Shown here in pieces: positions 45,610-54,285 of a stretch of DNA of 57,563 nucleotides. The translations under genes and the position numbers were made by a program. The DNA comes from Pseudoruegeria aquimaris (GTDB lineage: Bacteria; Pseudomonadota; Alphaproteobacteria; Rhodobacterales; Rhodobacteraceae), in NCBI RefSeq assembly GCF_900172235.1, contig NZ_FWFQ01000023.1:1-57563 (forward strand), written 5' to 3'. The notes below the pieces were generated by a model. That model had not been told where the DNA came from and ran no database searches. It saw only the letters and a program-made list of their open reading frames with translations. The stretch's first letter is position 1. The number at the start of each line of letters is the position of its first letter.

Positions 45610-45921
45610 CTATTCGCCCGCCGACTCGACCGGGGTGTTGCGGCCGTTCTGCCCGGCCTGGATTTCCTGGGCGATCTCGCTGGCCCAGTCGCCCACGATC
45701 GGGATGAAATCGATCTTGGAGAGCGAGTAGATCACCGCCGAGACGAGCACCGAGGCGCCGATGACCGTGCCCAGCCCCAGCGCGAGGCCGCGCGCGAACT
45801 GGAACATCAGCGTGCGCCAGATGTTGTTGTTGATGCGCACGATGCGGTGGTTGTTGAAGATCTCGAGTTCGCGGCGGATGCCGGCGAGCTCTTCGTTCAG
45901 CTTGTCCTGGTCTGTGCTCAT
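45610..45921 (-). CDS. DUF5665 domain membrane protein
   Basis: This 103-residue protein has an N-terminal charged helix (DKLNEELAGIRRELEIFNNH), one hydrophobic segment (FARGLALGLGTVIGASVLVSAVIYSL split around residues 48-72) and then FIPIVGDWASEI, a pattern of the DUF5665 family common in alphaproteobacteria. Function is unknown. AAGGGA precedes ATG 45921. Confidence 0.8.
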   Translation of the reverse strand: MSTDQDKLNEELAGIRRELEIFNNHRIVRINNNIWRTLMFQFARGLALGLGTVIGASVLVSAVIYSLSKIDFIPIVGDWASEIAQEIQAGQNGRNTPVESAGE

Positions 45922-46008
45922 CCTGTCCCTTCCGGTTTGCTCCACGTTACCCGTCCCGCGCGGCGGTGCAAGGCCTGCGCAAGGGCGATGCAAAAGGGGG
46001 GGGCGGGG

Positions 46009-46524
46009 TCAGGGCGTGGGCAGCCAGGGGCGCGGGGCCTCGCTGTAGGCTATGTAGAGCGGATGCTTGGGGTGGCCGGCCTTGGAGAGGCCGAGGTGGA
46101 AGAGCGGCAGGCCGGTTTCGCGTAGCAGGGCTTCCACCGCGGGGCCGCGTCCGAGGTGTTCGCCGTGGGTGCCCCAGGCGCAGATGATCTGATCGGCCCA
46201 ATGGGCGGCTTCGAGGATGGCGGCGTCGTTCTCGGGGCCCACCGGATCGGCCGCGGCGCGCATCTTGCGCGGATCGGTGTCGCGCCAGGCGAAGATGTTG
46301 CAGACGCGGAAGGCCCCGAAGCCCAGCGTGCGCGCCCGGCGTTCGCAGCGTTCCACGGTGGGATCGTTCTGCACTTCCGTGGCCGTGGAGGGGTTGAGCA
46401 TCAGGAAGAAGGCCCGGCGCCCGGCCGGATCCCACGTGCGGGTCAGCGCGTAGCGGTAGCGCTCGCAATCGGAGTAGATCGCGGTGGAGGCGGCGTCGTC
46501 TTTCTGGTGGGTGCGGGTGATCAT
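46009..46524 (-). CDS. DUF1643 domain protein
   Basis: This 171-residue cytoplasmic protein has the DUF1643 layout: an opening YRYALTRTWDP, FLMLNPSTATEVQNDPTVER near 62-80, and GFGAFRVCNIFAWRDTDP, followed by CAWGTHGEH. The family is widespread, sometimes phage- or mobile-element-linked, and has no known activity; the conserved Asn, Thr, Cys and His suggest an enzyme. ATG 46524 is preferred over a longer frame that would start in a repeat. Confidence 0.83.
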   Translation of the reverse strand: MITRTHQKDDAASTAIYSDCERYRYALTRTWDPAGRRAFFLMLNPSTATEVQNDPTVERCERRARTLGFGAFRVCNIFAWRDTDPRKMRAAADPVGPENDAAILEAAHWADQIICAWGTHGEHLGRGPAVEALLRETGLPLFHLGLSKAGHPKHPLYIAYSEAPRPWLPTP

Positions 46525-46557
46525 GCTCTGATGGCCCGCCGGTGGCGATGTCGGATG

Positions 46558-46590
46558 CCTCCGGCGGGGATATTTGCGGAACAAAGTGGA
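46558..46590 (+). repeat. Hairpin repeat family member, copy E (core only)
   Basis: The core GGGATATTTGCGGAACAAAG plus TGGA is the same as at 53361-53385. The usual preceding hairpin is replaced by CCTCCGGCG. It lies in the 95-base gap between the aminotransferase and DUF1643 genes. Confidence 0.7.
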
Positions 46591-46619
46591 GCAGGGCGCT
46601 CTTTGGGCGCCCCGCTGGG

Positions 46620-47804
46620 TCAGATTCCGGCGTCCACGATCGCCTGGGCGAGGATCGGAACGGTCTGCGCGTTGAGGCCGGCGATGTTCATGCGGCTGTC
46701 GCCGACCATGTAGATCGCGTGATCTGCGCGCAGTTTCTCCACCATCTCCGGCGTGGTGCCGAGGCGGGAAAACATGCCGCGGTGCTGGGCGAGGAAACCG
46801 AAGCGGTCGGAGCCCGAGAGACGCTGGAGCTCGCTTGCGAGCTGTTCGCGCAGCGCGAGCATGCCGAGGCGCACCTCTTCCAGTTCGGCCTCCCAGTCGG
46901 CGCGCAGGGCGGGATCGGTGAGGATCATCGTCACCAGCCGGGCGCCGTGATCAGGCGGGAAGGAGTAGTTCTGGCGGTTCAGGAAGGCGAGGCTCCCCTG
47001 TGCGAGGGGCTGGCCGTCGGCCTTTTCCGAGATCGCCATCAGAACGCCGGTGCGCTCGCGGTAGATGCCGAAGTTCTTGGAGCAGGAGGCGGCGATCAGG
47101 CACTCGGGCATCTCGCTCGCGACCATGCGCACGGCGGCGGCGTCTTCCTCGAGCCCGTCGCCGAAGCCCTGGTAGGCGATGTCCACGAAGGGCACCGCGC
47201 CGACCTCCTGCAGGACGGCGATCACCTCGGCCCATTGCGCCAGCGTGAGGTTGGCGCCCGTAGGGTTGTGGCAGCAGCCGTGCAGCAGCACCACGTCACC
47301 GGCCTTCACCTGCGCGAGATCTTCGAGCATGCCTTCGAAATCGACGCCGCGGGTTTCGTCGTCGAAGTAGCGGTACTCCGCCAACGGCATCTTGAGGAAT
47401 TTCAGGATCGAGGGGTGGTTGGGCCAGGTCGGGGCGGAGAGCCAGACGGTGGCTTCGGGGTTCACCCATTTGATCAGTTCGAAGCCCTGCCGGATGGCGC
47501 CGGTGCCGCCCGGGGTTGCCACGGCGGCGATGCGGGCGCGTTCGACGGAGGTGCCCAGCACCAGATCGATCATCGCGTCGCTGAAGGCGGGATCGCCTGC
47601 GAGCCCGGTGTAGGCCTTGGTGGTCTCGGTTTCCCAGAGCGTCTTCTCGGCGGCCTTGATGGCGCGCATCACCGGGGTGACGCCCTCGGCGTTCTTGTAG
47701 ACGCCGACGCCCAGGTCGATCTTGCCCGCGCGGGGGTCTTCGCGGAAGGCCTGCATCAGGGCGAGGATCTTGTCGGCGGGTTGGGGTTGGAGGAGTTCGA
47801 GCAT
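46620..47804 (-). CDS. Aspartate/aromatic amino acid aminotransferase
   Basis: This 394-residue PLP enzyme belongs to class I aminotransferases of the AspC/TyrB (subgroup Ia) type. IDLGVGVYKNAEG and TPGGTGAIRQGFEL mark the N-terminal and cofactor-phosphate regions, and HGCCHNPTGANLT and VDIAYQGFGDGLEEDA follow. The Schiff-base lysine is K243 in CSKNFGIYRERTG. It could transaminate aspartate, tyrosine or phenylalanine. It starts 2 bases after the sulfurtransferase stop, so the two form an operon. Confidence 0.92.
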   Translation of the reverse strand: MLELLQPQPADKILALMQAFREDPRAGKIDLGVGVYKNAEGVTPVMRAIKAAEKTLWETETTKAYTGLAGDPAFSDAMIDLVLGTSVERARIAAVATPGGTGAIRQGFELIKWVNPEATVWLSAPTWPNHPSILKFLKMPLAEYRYFDDETRGVDFEGMLEDLAQVKAGDVVLLHGCCHNPTGANLTLAQWAEVIAVLQEVGAVPFVDIAYQGFGDGLEEDAAAVRMVASEMPECLIAASCSKNFGIYRERTGVLMAISEKADGQPLAQGSLAFLNRQNYSFPPDHGARLVTMILTDPALRADWEAELEEVRLGMLALREQLASELQRLSGSDRFGFLAQHRGMFSRLGTTPEMVEKLRADHAIYMVGDSRMNIAGLNAQTVPILAQAIVDAGI

Positions 47805-47806
47805 GG

Positions 47807-48664
47807 TTACGCTTCGCCGGTTGCTACGTTGAGGTAAGGGAACATGCCCCACTCGGCCCAGGAGCCGTCGTAGAGCGCGTGGTCGCGGTGGCCCAGGCGC
47901 TCCAGCGCGAGGGAGAGAATGGCGGCGGTGATGCCGGAGCCGCAGGTGGTGATCACGGGCTTGGCCAGATCCACGCCGGCGGCTTCGAAGATCGCGCGGG
48001 TTTCCTCGGGCGATTTCATCGTGGCATCGGCGTTGAGCAGGCTGGCGTAATGCACGTTGCGCGAACCGGGGATGTGGCCGGCGCGCAGGCCGGGGCGGGG
48101 CTCCGGATCTTCGCCACGGAAGCGCGAGGGCGAACGGGCATCGACGATGGCGTGATCGCCCAGCTTCGCCGCGTGGGCCACCTGGGTGACGTCCTTCACC
48201 AGTTGCGCCTGGCGCTGCACCGTCATGTGGCGGTCGCGGATGATCGGGGGCATGTCCTCCACCGGGCGGCCCTCGGCCTGCCATTTGGGCAGGCCGCCGT
48301 CGAGCACGGCCACGTCCGTCTTGCCCATGAGCCTGAACAGCCACCAGACGCGGGCGGCGGAGAACAGCCCGGCGCCGTCGTAGACCACGACCTGGTGGCC
48401 GTCGCCCACGCCCATGGCGCGCATGCGGGACATGAACTTCTCCACCGGGGGCGCCATGTGGGGCATCTCGGAGCGGTGATCGCTGATCTCTTCGATGTCG
48501 AAGAAACGTGCGCCGGGGATGTGAGCGGCGTCGTATTCGGCCTTCGGATCGCGGCCCTCGGTGGGCAGATACCAGGAAGCGTCGAGAATCCGCAGATCGG
48601 GATCCTTCAGATGGGCCGCGAGCCACTCCGTGGATACCAGCGTTTTCGGATCGTCGGTTGCCAT
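47807..48664 (-). CDS. 3-mercaptopyruvate/thiosulfate sulfurtransferase (two-domain rhodanese)
   Basis: This 285-residue protein has two rhodanese domains. The inactive N-terminal one contains DPDLRILDASWYLP and GDGHQVVVYDGAGLFSAAR. The catalytic C-terminal one has GDHAIVDARSPSRFRGE and the active-site TTCGSGITA with Cys241. CGSGxTA is the loop expected for a mercaptopyruvate sulfurtransferase, which moves sulfur from mercaptopyruvate (a product of cysteine transamination). The neighbouring aminotransferase could supply that substrate, although this is inference. ATG 48664 is preferred over a longer frame. Confidence 0.92.
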   Translation of the reverse strand: MATDDPKTLVSTEWLAAHLKDPDLRILDASWYLPTEGRDPKAEYDAAHIPGARFFDIEEISDHRSEMPHMAPPVEKFMSRMRAMGVGDGHQVVVYDGAGLFSAARVWWLFRLMGKTDVAVLDGGLPKWQAEGRPVEDMPPIIRDRHMTVQRQAQLVKDVTQVAHAAKLGDHAIVDARSPSRFRGEDPEPRPGLRAGHIPGSRNVHYASLLNADATMKSPEETRAIFEAAGVDLAKPVITTCGSGITAAILSLALERLGHRDHALYDGSWAEWGMFPYLNVATGEA

Positions 48665-48767
48665 GCCTTCCCCCCTGATTGCGCAGCCCGCAGCCGGCCG
48701 GGACGCGCCCCGGGCGGGCAGCCCTTGCCTAGCGCCGGGACGGGCGAAGGGCAAGCAAATAGGCGGC

Positions 48768-49253
48768 CTACTCGCCGTGGCGCAGCAGGCGCTGCTTCTG
48801 CCGGCCCCAATCGCGCTTGGCCTCGGTCTCGCGCTTGTCCACCGTCTTCTTGCCCTTGGCGATGCCGATCTTCAGTTTCACGTAGCCCTTGTGGTTGAAG
48901 TAGAGCACCAGCGGCACCAGCGTCATGCCCTTGCGCTGGGTGTCGCTCCAGAGGCGGGCCAGCTCCTTGCGGGAGACCAGCAGCTTGCGCTTGCGGCGCT
49001 CTTCGTGGCCGAAGGTTCTGGCCTGCTCGTAGGGTGCGATGTAGCTGTTGGTGAGCCAGAGCTCTCCGTTCTCCACCGAGGCGTAGCTTTCGGCGATGTT
49101 GGCCTGCCCGCTCCGCAGGGATTTGACCTCGGAACCCTGAAGCACGATGCCGCATTCGAGATCGTCCTCGATCGCGTAATCGTAGCGGGCGCGCCGGTTC
49201 TCGGCGATCACCTTGTAGTTCTTTTCTTCCGGGGTCTGCTTTTTCTTGGCCAT
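48768..49253 (-). CDS. smpB: SsrA-binding protein SmpB
   Basis: This 161-residue tmRNA partner recruits SsrA to stalled ribosomes for trans-translation. Features are [39 protein letters not shown], the middle [10 protein letters not shown], and the basic C-terminal tail ([19 protein letters not shown]) that mimics the mRNA channel. ATG 49253 (MAKKKQ) fits the family; another ATG lies three codons earlier. The tmRNA gene is not in the window. Confidence 0.97.
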   Translation of the reverse strand: MAKKKQTPEEKNYKVIAENRRARYDYAIEDDLECGIVLQGSEVKSLRSGQANIAESYASVENGELWLTNSYIAPYEQARTFGHEERRKRKLLVSRKELARLWSDTQRKGMTLVPLVLYFNHKGYVKLKIGIAKGKKTVDKRETEAKRDWGRQKQRLLRHGE

Positions 49254-49388
49254 GGGCGGCATCTAAGCGGTGGGAGGGCGTAAGTCCAGAGGCGCAGCGC
49301 CGGCCTGCGCGCGGGAAAAGGCGTTGACCTTCCCCTTGGTGGAAGCCGCAGGGAGGGGCGAAGGAAAGCAGTCGCGAAAGGAGGCGGG

Positions 49389-49835
49389 ATGCGCAAGGCG
49401 ATGATCGGTGTGGCCCTCGTGCTGGTGGCACTGGGCGGGCTCGCATGGTTGCGGACGAATAACGAGGTGGCCGTTTCCGGCGGCACGGGGGCGGAAGGGG
49501 CGCAACCGGGCACCGAGGCGATGGTTCGGATCGTGCTGCCGGAGGCACTGTCGGAGAACGCGGTGATCGGCAAACGGGCGTTCGACGCCAATTGCGCGGA
49601 GTGCCACGGGGCAAATGCCGCGGGGCAGAACGGCGTGGCGCCGCCGCTGGTGCACAAGATCTACGAGCCTTCCCACCACGGCGACGAAAGCTTCCAGCGG
49701 GCCGTCGCGCAGGGCGTGCGCGCCCATCACTGGAGCTTCGGCAACATGCCGCCCGTGGCCGGGCTGAGCCGGGCCGACGTGGCGATGATCATCGCCTACG
49801 TGCGCGAACTGCAGCGCGCCAACGGGATCGAGTGA
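49389..49835 (+). CDS. Membrane-anchored monoheme cytochrome c
   Basis: This 148-residue protein has an uncleaved N-terminal helix (MIGVALVLVALGGLAWL) that probably anchors it to the periplasmic side of the membrane. The heme motif is CAECH near residue 70 (FDANCAECHGANAAGQ) and the probable axial Met is in GNMPPVAGLS near 120. The cytochrome fold ends with VAMIIAYVRELQ. It is separated from the next cytochrome gene by only 2 bases. The redox partner is unknown. Confidence 0.88.
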   Translation: MRKAMIGVALVLVALGGLAWLRTNNEVAVSGGTGAEGAQPGTEAMVRIVLPEALSENAVIGKRAFDANCAECHGANAAGQNGVAPPLVHKIYEPSHHGDESFQRAVAQGVRAHHWSFGNMPPVAGLSRADVAMIIAYVRELQRANGIE

Positions 49836-49837
49836 CC

Positions 49838-50278
49838 ATGACGGTGCGCGCGGTTTTGGCTGGCCTGGCTCTCGGTTGCCTCGCGGCGGCCCCGGCGTTC
49901 GCGGGCCATGAACTGGAAGGCCGGGACATCGAAGCCGGCAAGGTGCTCTATGTGGAAAACTGCGCGGCCTGCCACGGGGCGAAGCTGGAAGGGCAGCCGA
50001 ACTGGCGCAGCGCCGGCCCGGACGGCGTGCTTCCGGCTCCGCCCCACGACGAAACCGGCCACACCTGGCACCACGACAACGGGCTCCTGTTCGATTACAC
50101 TCGTCTGGGCGGGGCCGGGGCGCTGGAGGCGCGCGGCCTTGCGGATTTCAAGAGCGGGATGCCGGCTTTCGAAGGCGTTCTGAGCGATGATCAGATCTGG
50201 GATACGCTCGCCTACATCGCCTCGACGTGGCCTGAAGGGATCCGGGACATCCAGAAAAAACGAAACCCGCCGCATTGA
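49838..50278 (+). CDS. Secreted monoheme cytochrome c
   Basis: This 146-residue protein has a cleavable Sec signal (LAGLALGCLAAAPAFA, cleavage before GHELEG). The heme motif is CAACH near residue 44 (VENCAACHGAKLEGQ), and the distal Met lies in KSGMPAFEGVLSDDQIW. The insert PHDETGHTWHHDN is His-rich and could bind copper or another metal. ATG 49838 follows the previous stop by 2 bases. Both cytochromes probably act together in a small periplasmic electron route. Confidence 0.86.
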   Translation: MTVRAVLAGLALGCLAAAPAFAGHELEGRDIEAGKVLYVENCAACHGAKLEGQPNWRSAGPDGVLPAPPHDETGHTWHHDNGLLFDYTRLGGAGALEARGLADFKSGMPAFEGVLSDDQIWDTLAYIASTWPEGIRDIQKKRNPPH

Positions 50279-50287
50279 GGCGGCGGG
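50266..50287. terminator. Bidirectional terminator between cytochrome c and dapA
   Basis: A perfect 8-bp stem (CCCGCCGC with GCGGCGGG) with a 6-base loop overlaps the cytochrome stop. On the minus strand it is followed by TTTCGTTTTTT, so it fits termination of dapA best. Confidence 0.8.
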
Positions 50288-50314
50288 GTCCGGTCGATCG
50301 GTGGCTCTCCGGCC

Positions 50315-51190
50315 TCAGTTCAGCAGGCCGGCGTGGCGCAGCGCGTCGTCGATCTTGGCGCGGGTCGGTGCCGTGGCCGGGGTGAGCGGCAGGCGGATCT
50401 CGTCGCTGCAGAGGCCGAGCCGGCTCATGGCGTATTTCGCCCCCACGAGGCCGGGTTCGGTGAAGATGGCGATATGCAGCGGCATCAGCCGGTCCAGTAG
50501 CGCGAGCGCGGTGGTGTAATCGCCGCTCAGCGTGGCCGCCTGGAACTCGGCGCAGAGCTTCGGCGCGACGTTCGCCGTCACCGAGATGCAGCCCACGCCG
50601 CCATGGGCGTTGAAGCCGAGCGCGGTGGCGTCCTCGCCGGAGAGCTGGATGAAATCCGGGCCGCAGGTGATGCGTTGCTGCGGCACGCGGGAGAGATCGC
50701 CGGTGGCATCCTTCACGCCCACGATCCGGGGCAGACGCGCCAGTTCGCCCATGGTTTCCGGCGTCATGTCCACGATGGAGCGGCCGGGGATGTTGTAGAT
50801 GATGATCGGCAGGTTGCAGGCGTCGTGGATCGCTTCGAAATGGGCCTTCAGCCCCTCCTGCGTCGGCTTGTTGTAGTAGGGCGTGACCACGAGGATGGCA
50901 TCGGCGCCCACCGCCTCGGCGTGCTTGGCAAGGTGGATGGATTCCGCGGTGTTGTTGGAGCCGGCGCCGGCGATCACGGGCACGCGCCCCGCGGCGGCCT
51001 TCACCACTTCTTCAACCACGATTTCATGTTCGCGGTGGGTCAGCGTGGGGCTTTCGCCGGTGGTGCCCACGGGCACGAACCCGCTTGACCCTTCGGCGAT
51101 GTGCCAGTCCACCAGGCGTTTGAGCGTGTCGATATCCAGCTCGCCGTTCTTGAACGGCGTCACCAGGGCTGGAATGGACCCTTTGAACAT
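50315..51190 (-). CDS. dapA: 4-hydroxy-tetrahydrodipicolinate synthase
   Basis: This 291-residue enzyme condenses pyruvate with aspartate semialdehyde, the first step to lysine and meso-diaminopimelate. The Schiff-base lysine is K160 (GVKDATGD), the catalytic Tyr is Tyr132 (YNIPGR), and GTTGESPTL near 42-50 contains the triad Thr. Length and motifs are typical. It is divergent from the lytic transglycosylase gene; both act on cell-wall supply and turnover. Confidence 0.97.
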   Translation of the reverse strand: MFKGSIPALVTPFKNGELDIDTLKRLVDWHIAEGSSGFVPVGTTGESPTLTHREHEIVVEEVVKAAAGRVPVIAGAGSNNTAESIHLAKHAEAVGADAILVVTPYYNKPTQEGLKAHFEAIHDACNLPIIIYNIPGRSIVDMTPETMGELARLPRIVGVKDATGDLSRVPQQRITCGPDFIQLSGEDATALGFNAHGGVGCISVTANVAPKLCAEFQAATLSGDYTTALALLDRLMPLHIAIFTEPGLVGAKYAMSRLGLCSDEIRLPLTPATAPTRAKIDDALRHAGLLN

Positions 51191-51285
51191 GACACGTCTC
51201 CTCTATTCTGTATGGTGCGGGCGAGTCGCCCGGTTGCAAGCGCGCGGACCCTATCCGCGATCATGGCGCTTGCCAAGTTTGTGAA

Positions 51286-51313
51286 TTGCACCCGGGCCGG
51301 GCCGGGCTAGAGT
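51286..51313 (+). promoter_or_regulatory. Candidate sigma70-like promoter for slt
   Basis: TTGCAC (51286-51291), 16 bases, then TAGAGT (51308-51313), 42 bases before the slt ATG. Both boxes match the consensus at four of six positions; a match by chance is possible. Confidence 0.35.
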
Positions 51314-51354
51314 TCTCCGGGGAAGGCCCGAATCCGAGCAGGGGTTTTGCGCGA

Positions 51355-53298
51355 ATGCGAGTTCTGAGCTTACTGGTAAGCATTGCCCTGTTGTGCGTGG
51401 CGCCGGCCGCTGGCGCGCAGCAGCCCTCCGAGGCGCGCATTCTCTCCAACGCCTTCGACGCCATGCGGCAGGGCGACTGGGAGGAAGCCACGCGTCGGGC
51501 ACGCGCCGGGCCCGAGGTGGTGGAAGATCTCGTGGAATGGCACCGCCTGCGCTCCGGCCGTGGCGAGATGGGCGACTACCTCGCCTTCCTGCAGAACAAC
51601 GCCGACTGGCCGGGCCTGCCGCTGCTGCGTGAACGGGGCGAAGACAGCATTCCGCGCGGCGCCGATCCGCGCCGGGTACTGGCCTTCTTCGAAGGCGCCG
51701 AGCCCCGCACCGGCGTCGGCGCGCTGCGGCTGGCCGAAGCCCATGCGGCGCTGGGCCAGAAGGGCGAGGCCGAGGCCGTGCTGGTGCTCGCCTGGCGCAC
51801 GCTCGATCTCACCCGCGAGGAGCGGGAGGCTTTCCAGCAGCGCCACGGGCGGCTGATCGCGCCCCACGACGAGGCCCGTCTCGACATGCTTCTGTGGCGC
51901 GGGGAGCGCGTGCAGGCCGAGGCCATGCTGCCCTTCGTTTCGGAAGGCTGGAAGGCGCTGGCGGCGGCCCGCATCGGCCTGCGCCAGCAGGTGCCCGGCG
52001 TCGATGCCCTGATCGAGAAGGTGCCTTCTTCGCTCGCCGATGACCCGGGGCTGGCCTACGAGCGCTTCAACTGGCGCGCCCGCAAGGGGCGCAACGAGGA
52101 TGCCATCGCGCTTCTGCTGGAACGCAGCACCTCGGCGCAGGCGCTGGGCGAGCCCGGCCGCTGGGCCGGGTGGCGCCGCGCGCTGGCGCGCTCCGAGATG
52201 CGCGCCGGGCGCGCACAGACGGCCTATCGCATCGCTTCGCGCCATTTCCTGACCGAGGGCAGCGCCTATGCCGATCTGGAATGGCTTTCGGGCTACCTCG
52301 CCCTGCGCTACCTTGACGACCCGCGCCTCGCGCTGGAGCATTTCTCCCGCTTCCGTGCCGCGGTTTCCTCGCCGATCAGCCTCGGCCGGGCGGGCTACTG
52401 GCAGGGGCGGGCGCTGGAGGCCATGGGCAACGCCGAGGGCGCGCGCGAGGCCTACGCCTTCGGGGCGACCTACCAGTCCAGTTTCTACGGCCAGCTCGCC
52501 GCCGAGGCCGCCGGCCTGCCGATGGACCCGGCGCTGGTGGGGGCGGAGGTCTTTCCGGACTGGCGCGAGGCCGCCTTCATGGACAGCGAGGTGCTGCACG
52601 CGGCGCTCATCCTGCACAAGGCGGGCGAGTTGAGCCTCGCGCGCCGGTTCCTGGTGCATCTGGCCGAAACCCAGGATCGCACGGGCCTCGGGCAGCTCGG
52701 GGATCTGGCCTTCGCCCTGAACGAGCCGCATATCGCGCTGATGATCGCCAAGCAGGCGGCCTCGCGCGGGCTGGTGATCGACAAGGCCTACTACCCGCTG
52801 CACGAGCTGGTGGACGGCCCGATCCCGGTGCCGCCGGAGCTGGCGCTCGCCATCGCGCGCCGGGAGAGCGAGTTCAATCCCGAGGTCGTCAGCCCCGTCG
52901 GGGCGCGCGGGCTGATGCAGCTGATGCCGGGCACCGCGCAGGACATGGCCCGCGAGGTCGGCGTCAGCTATTCGCCGGGGCGGCTGCTGAGCGACTGGGC
53001 CTACAACGCGAAACTCGGCACCGCCTATCTGAAGGAGCTGATCGACGAGTTCGGCGAGAACTACATCCTCGTCTCCGTCGCCTACAACGCCGGGCCGAGC
53101 CGCGCGCGGCGCTGGATCGAGGAACGCGGGGATCCGCGCTCCGCCGGGGTGGATATCGTCGACTGGATCGAGCACATCCCTTTCACAGAGACCCGCAACT
53201 ACGTGATGCGGGTCACCGAGGCGCTGCCGATCTACCGGGCGCGGATGTCGGGGCAGGTCGGGCGGCCGCGGCTGGCGGAAGAGCTGAACGGCTCCTGA
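51355..53298 (+). CDS. slt: Soluble lytic murein transglycosylase
   Basis: This 647-residue periplasmic enzyme cleaves the glycan strands of peptidoglycan to anhydromuropeptides. It has a Sec signal (MRVLSLLVSIALLCVAPAAGA), a long all-helical superhelical domain (about 30-480) and a C-terminal SLT catalytic domain. The catalytic Glu is E504 in AIARRESEFNPEV, followed by SPVGARGLMQLMPGTA and VAYNAGPSRARRW. ATG 51355 begins the signal; an earlier frame start gives a poor N-terminus. Confidence 0.95.
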   Translation: MRVLSLLVSIALLCVAPAAGAQQPSEARILSNAFDAMRQGDWEEATRRARAGPEVVEDLVEWHRLRSGRGEMGDYLAFLQNNADWPGLPLLRERGEDSIPRGADPRRVLAFFEGAEPRTGVGALRLAEAHAALGQKGEAEAVLVLAWRTLDLTREEREAFQQRHGRLIAPHDEARLDMLLWRGERVQAEAMLPFVSEGWKALAAARIGLRQQVPGVDALIEKVPSSLADDPGLAYERFNWRARKGRNEDAIALLLERSTSAQALGEPGRWAGWRRALARSEMRAGRAQTAYRIASRHFLTEGSAYADLEWLSGYLALRYLDDPRLALEHFSRFRAAVSSPISLGRAGYWQGRALEAMGNAEGAREAYAFGATYQSSFYGQLAAEAAGLPMDPALVGAEVFPDWREAAFMDSEVLHAALILHKAGELSLARRFLVHLAETQDRTGLGQLGDLAFALNEPHIALMIAKQAASRGLVIDKAYYPLHELVDGPIPVPPELALAIARRESEFNPEVVSPVGARGLMQLMPGTAQDMAREVGVSYSPGRLLSDWAYNAKLGTAYLKELIDEFGENYILVSVAYNAGPSRARRWIEERGDPRSAGVDIVDWIEHIPFTETRNYVMRVTEALPIYRARMSGQVGRPRLAEELNGS

Positions 53299-53339
53299 CG
53301 GGGCTTGCCGGGACGCGCTGCCCCACGTGCAGGGATCAT

Positions 53340-53385
53340 GTGGGGCGCTGCCCCACACCCCGGGATATTTGCGGAACAAAGTGGA
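53340..53385 (+). repeat. Hairpin repeat family member, copy F
   Basis: The hairpin GTGGGGC-GCT-GCCCCAC (53340-53356) is followed by the core CCCCGGGATATTTGCGG and AACAAAGTGGA, directly next to the EamA stop. It lies between convergent slt and EamA genes and probably terminates slt. Confidence 0.75.
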
Positions 53386-54285
53386 TCAGGAGGCCGGTTT
53401 GGCCGGATCCTCGGGAGGTGGGGCCGGTTTGCGGCTGCGCAGCAGGGTGAAGATGCCGGCGGCGGTGACGATGGCTGCGCCGAGCGCCACGTTGGGCCGC
53501 AGGGCTTCGCCGAAGACGAGGATGCCCATCGAGGCGGCGAAGACGAGTTGCAGGTAGGCGAAGGGCTGCACCGCGCTGGCCTCGGCCACGGCGTAGCATT
53601 TGATCAGCAGCCAGTGGCCAAGGGCGCCGAAGACGCACAGCAGCGCCATCCAGCCCCAATCGGCCGCGGCCATGGGCTGCCAGGACCAGAGCCCCACGGC
53701 CGTCATGGCGGCGGCGCCGACGGTGCCCGTCCAGAAGAAGCTGGTGGCGGCGCTGTCCTTGCGGGCGGCGTAGCGGGTGGCGAGGCCGTAGCAGGCGAAG
53801 AGCGTGGCGGAGATCAGCGGCACGACGGCGGCCGCGGCGAAGACGCCGGCGCCCGGTTGCAGGATGATGAGCACGCCGAGAAAGCCGATGCCGATCGCGC
53901 CCCAGCGCCGCCAGCCGACCTTTTCGCCCAGGACCGGCCCCGAGAGCGCGGCGATGATGAGCGGGTAGCTGGCGAAGACCGCGTGGCTCTCCACCAGCCC
54001 CAGCAGCACGAAGGCCAGCACCATGACGCAGATCTCGCAGGCCAGCAGCAGGCCGCGGAAGATCTGCAGCAGGGGCTGCCCGGTGCGGGCGGTGGCTGCC
54101 AGTCCGCCGGGGCTGCGCGCGGCGAGCACCACGACGAAGGCCGCGAAGAACCAGTAGCGGATCATCACCACCATCAGCGTGTTGTATTCCGCCGCCAGGT
54201 GGCGGGAGATGCCGTCCTGCAGGGCGAAGACGAAGGTGGTGGCGATCATCAGCAGGATGCCGAGGCGGGTGTTCTGCTCGGTCAT
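53386..54285 (-). CDS. EamA (DMT) family transporter
   Basis: This 299-residue protein has ten predicted transmembrane helices in two EamA repeats (each about 130 residues; first helix ILLMIATTFVFALQDGISRH, second repeat begins near VPLISATLFACYGLATR). ALSGPVLGEKVGW and FGEALRPNVALG are the repeat-end motifs. Substrates of the family include amino acids and metabolites. Its start overlaps the mnmD stop by 4 bases. The last 20 residues are Pro-rich and cytoplasmic. Confidence 0.9.
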   Translation of the reverse strand: MTEQNTRLGILLMIATTFVFALQDGISRHLAAEYNTLMVVMIRYWFFAAFVVVLAARSPGGLAATARTGQPLLQIFRGLLLACEICVMVLAFVLLGLVESHAVFASYPLIIAALSGPVLGEKVGWRRWGAIGIGFLGVLIILQPGAGVFAAAAVVPLISATLFACYGLATRYAARKDSAATSFFWTGTVGAAAMTAVGLWSWQPMAAADWGWMALLCVFGALGHWLLIKCYAVAEASAVQPFAYLQLVFAASMGILVFGEALRPNVALGAAIVTAAGIFTLLRSRKPAPPPEDPAKPAS

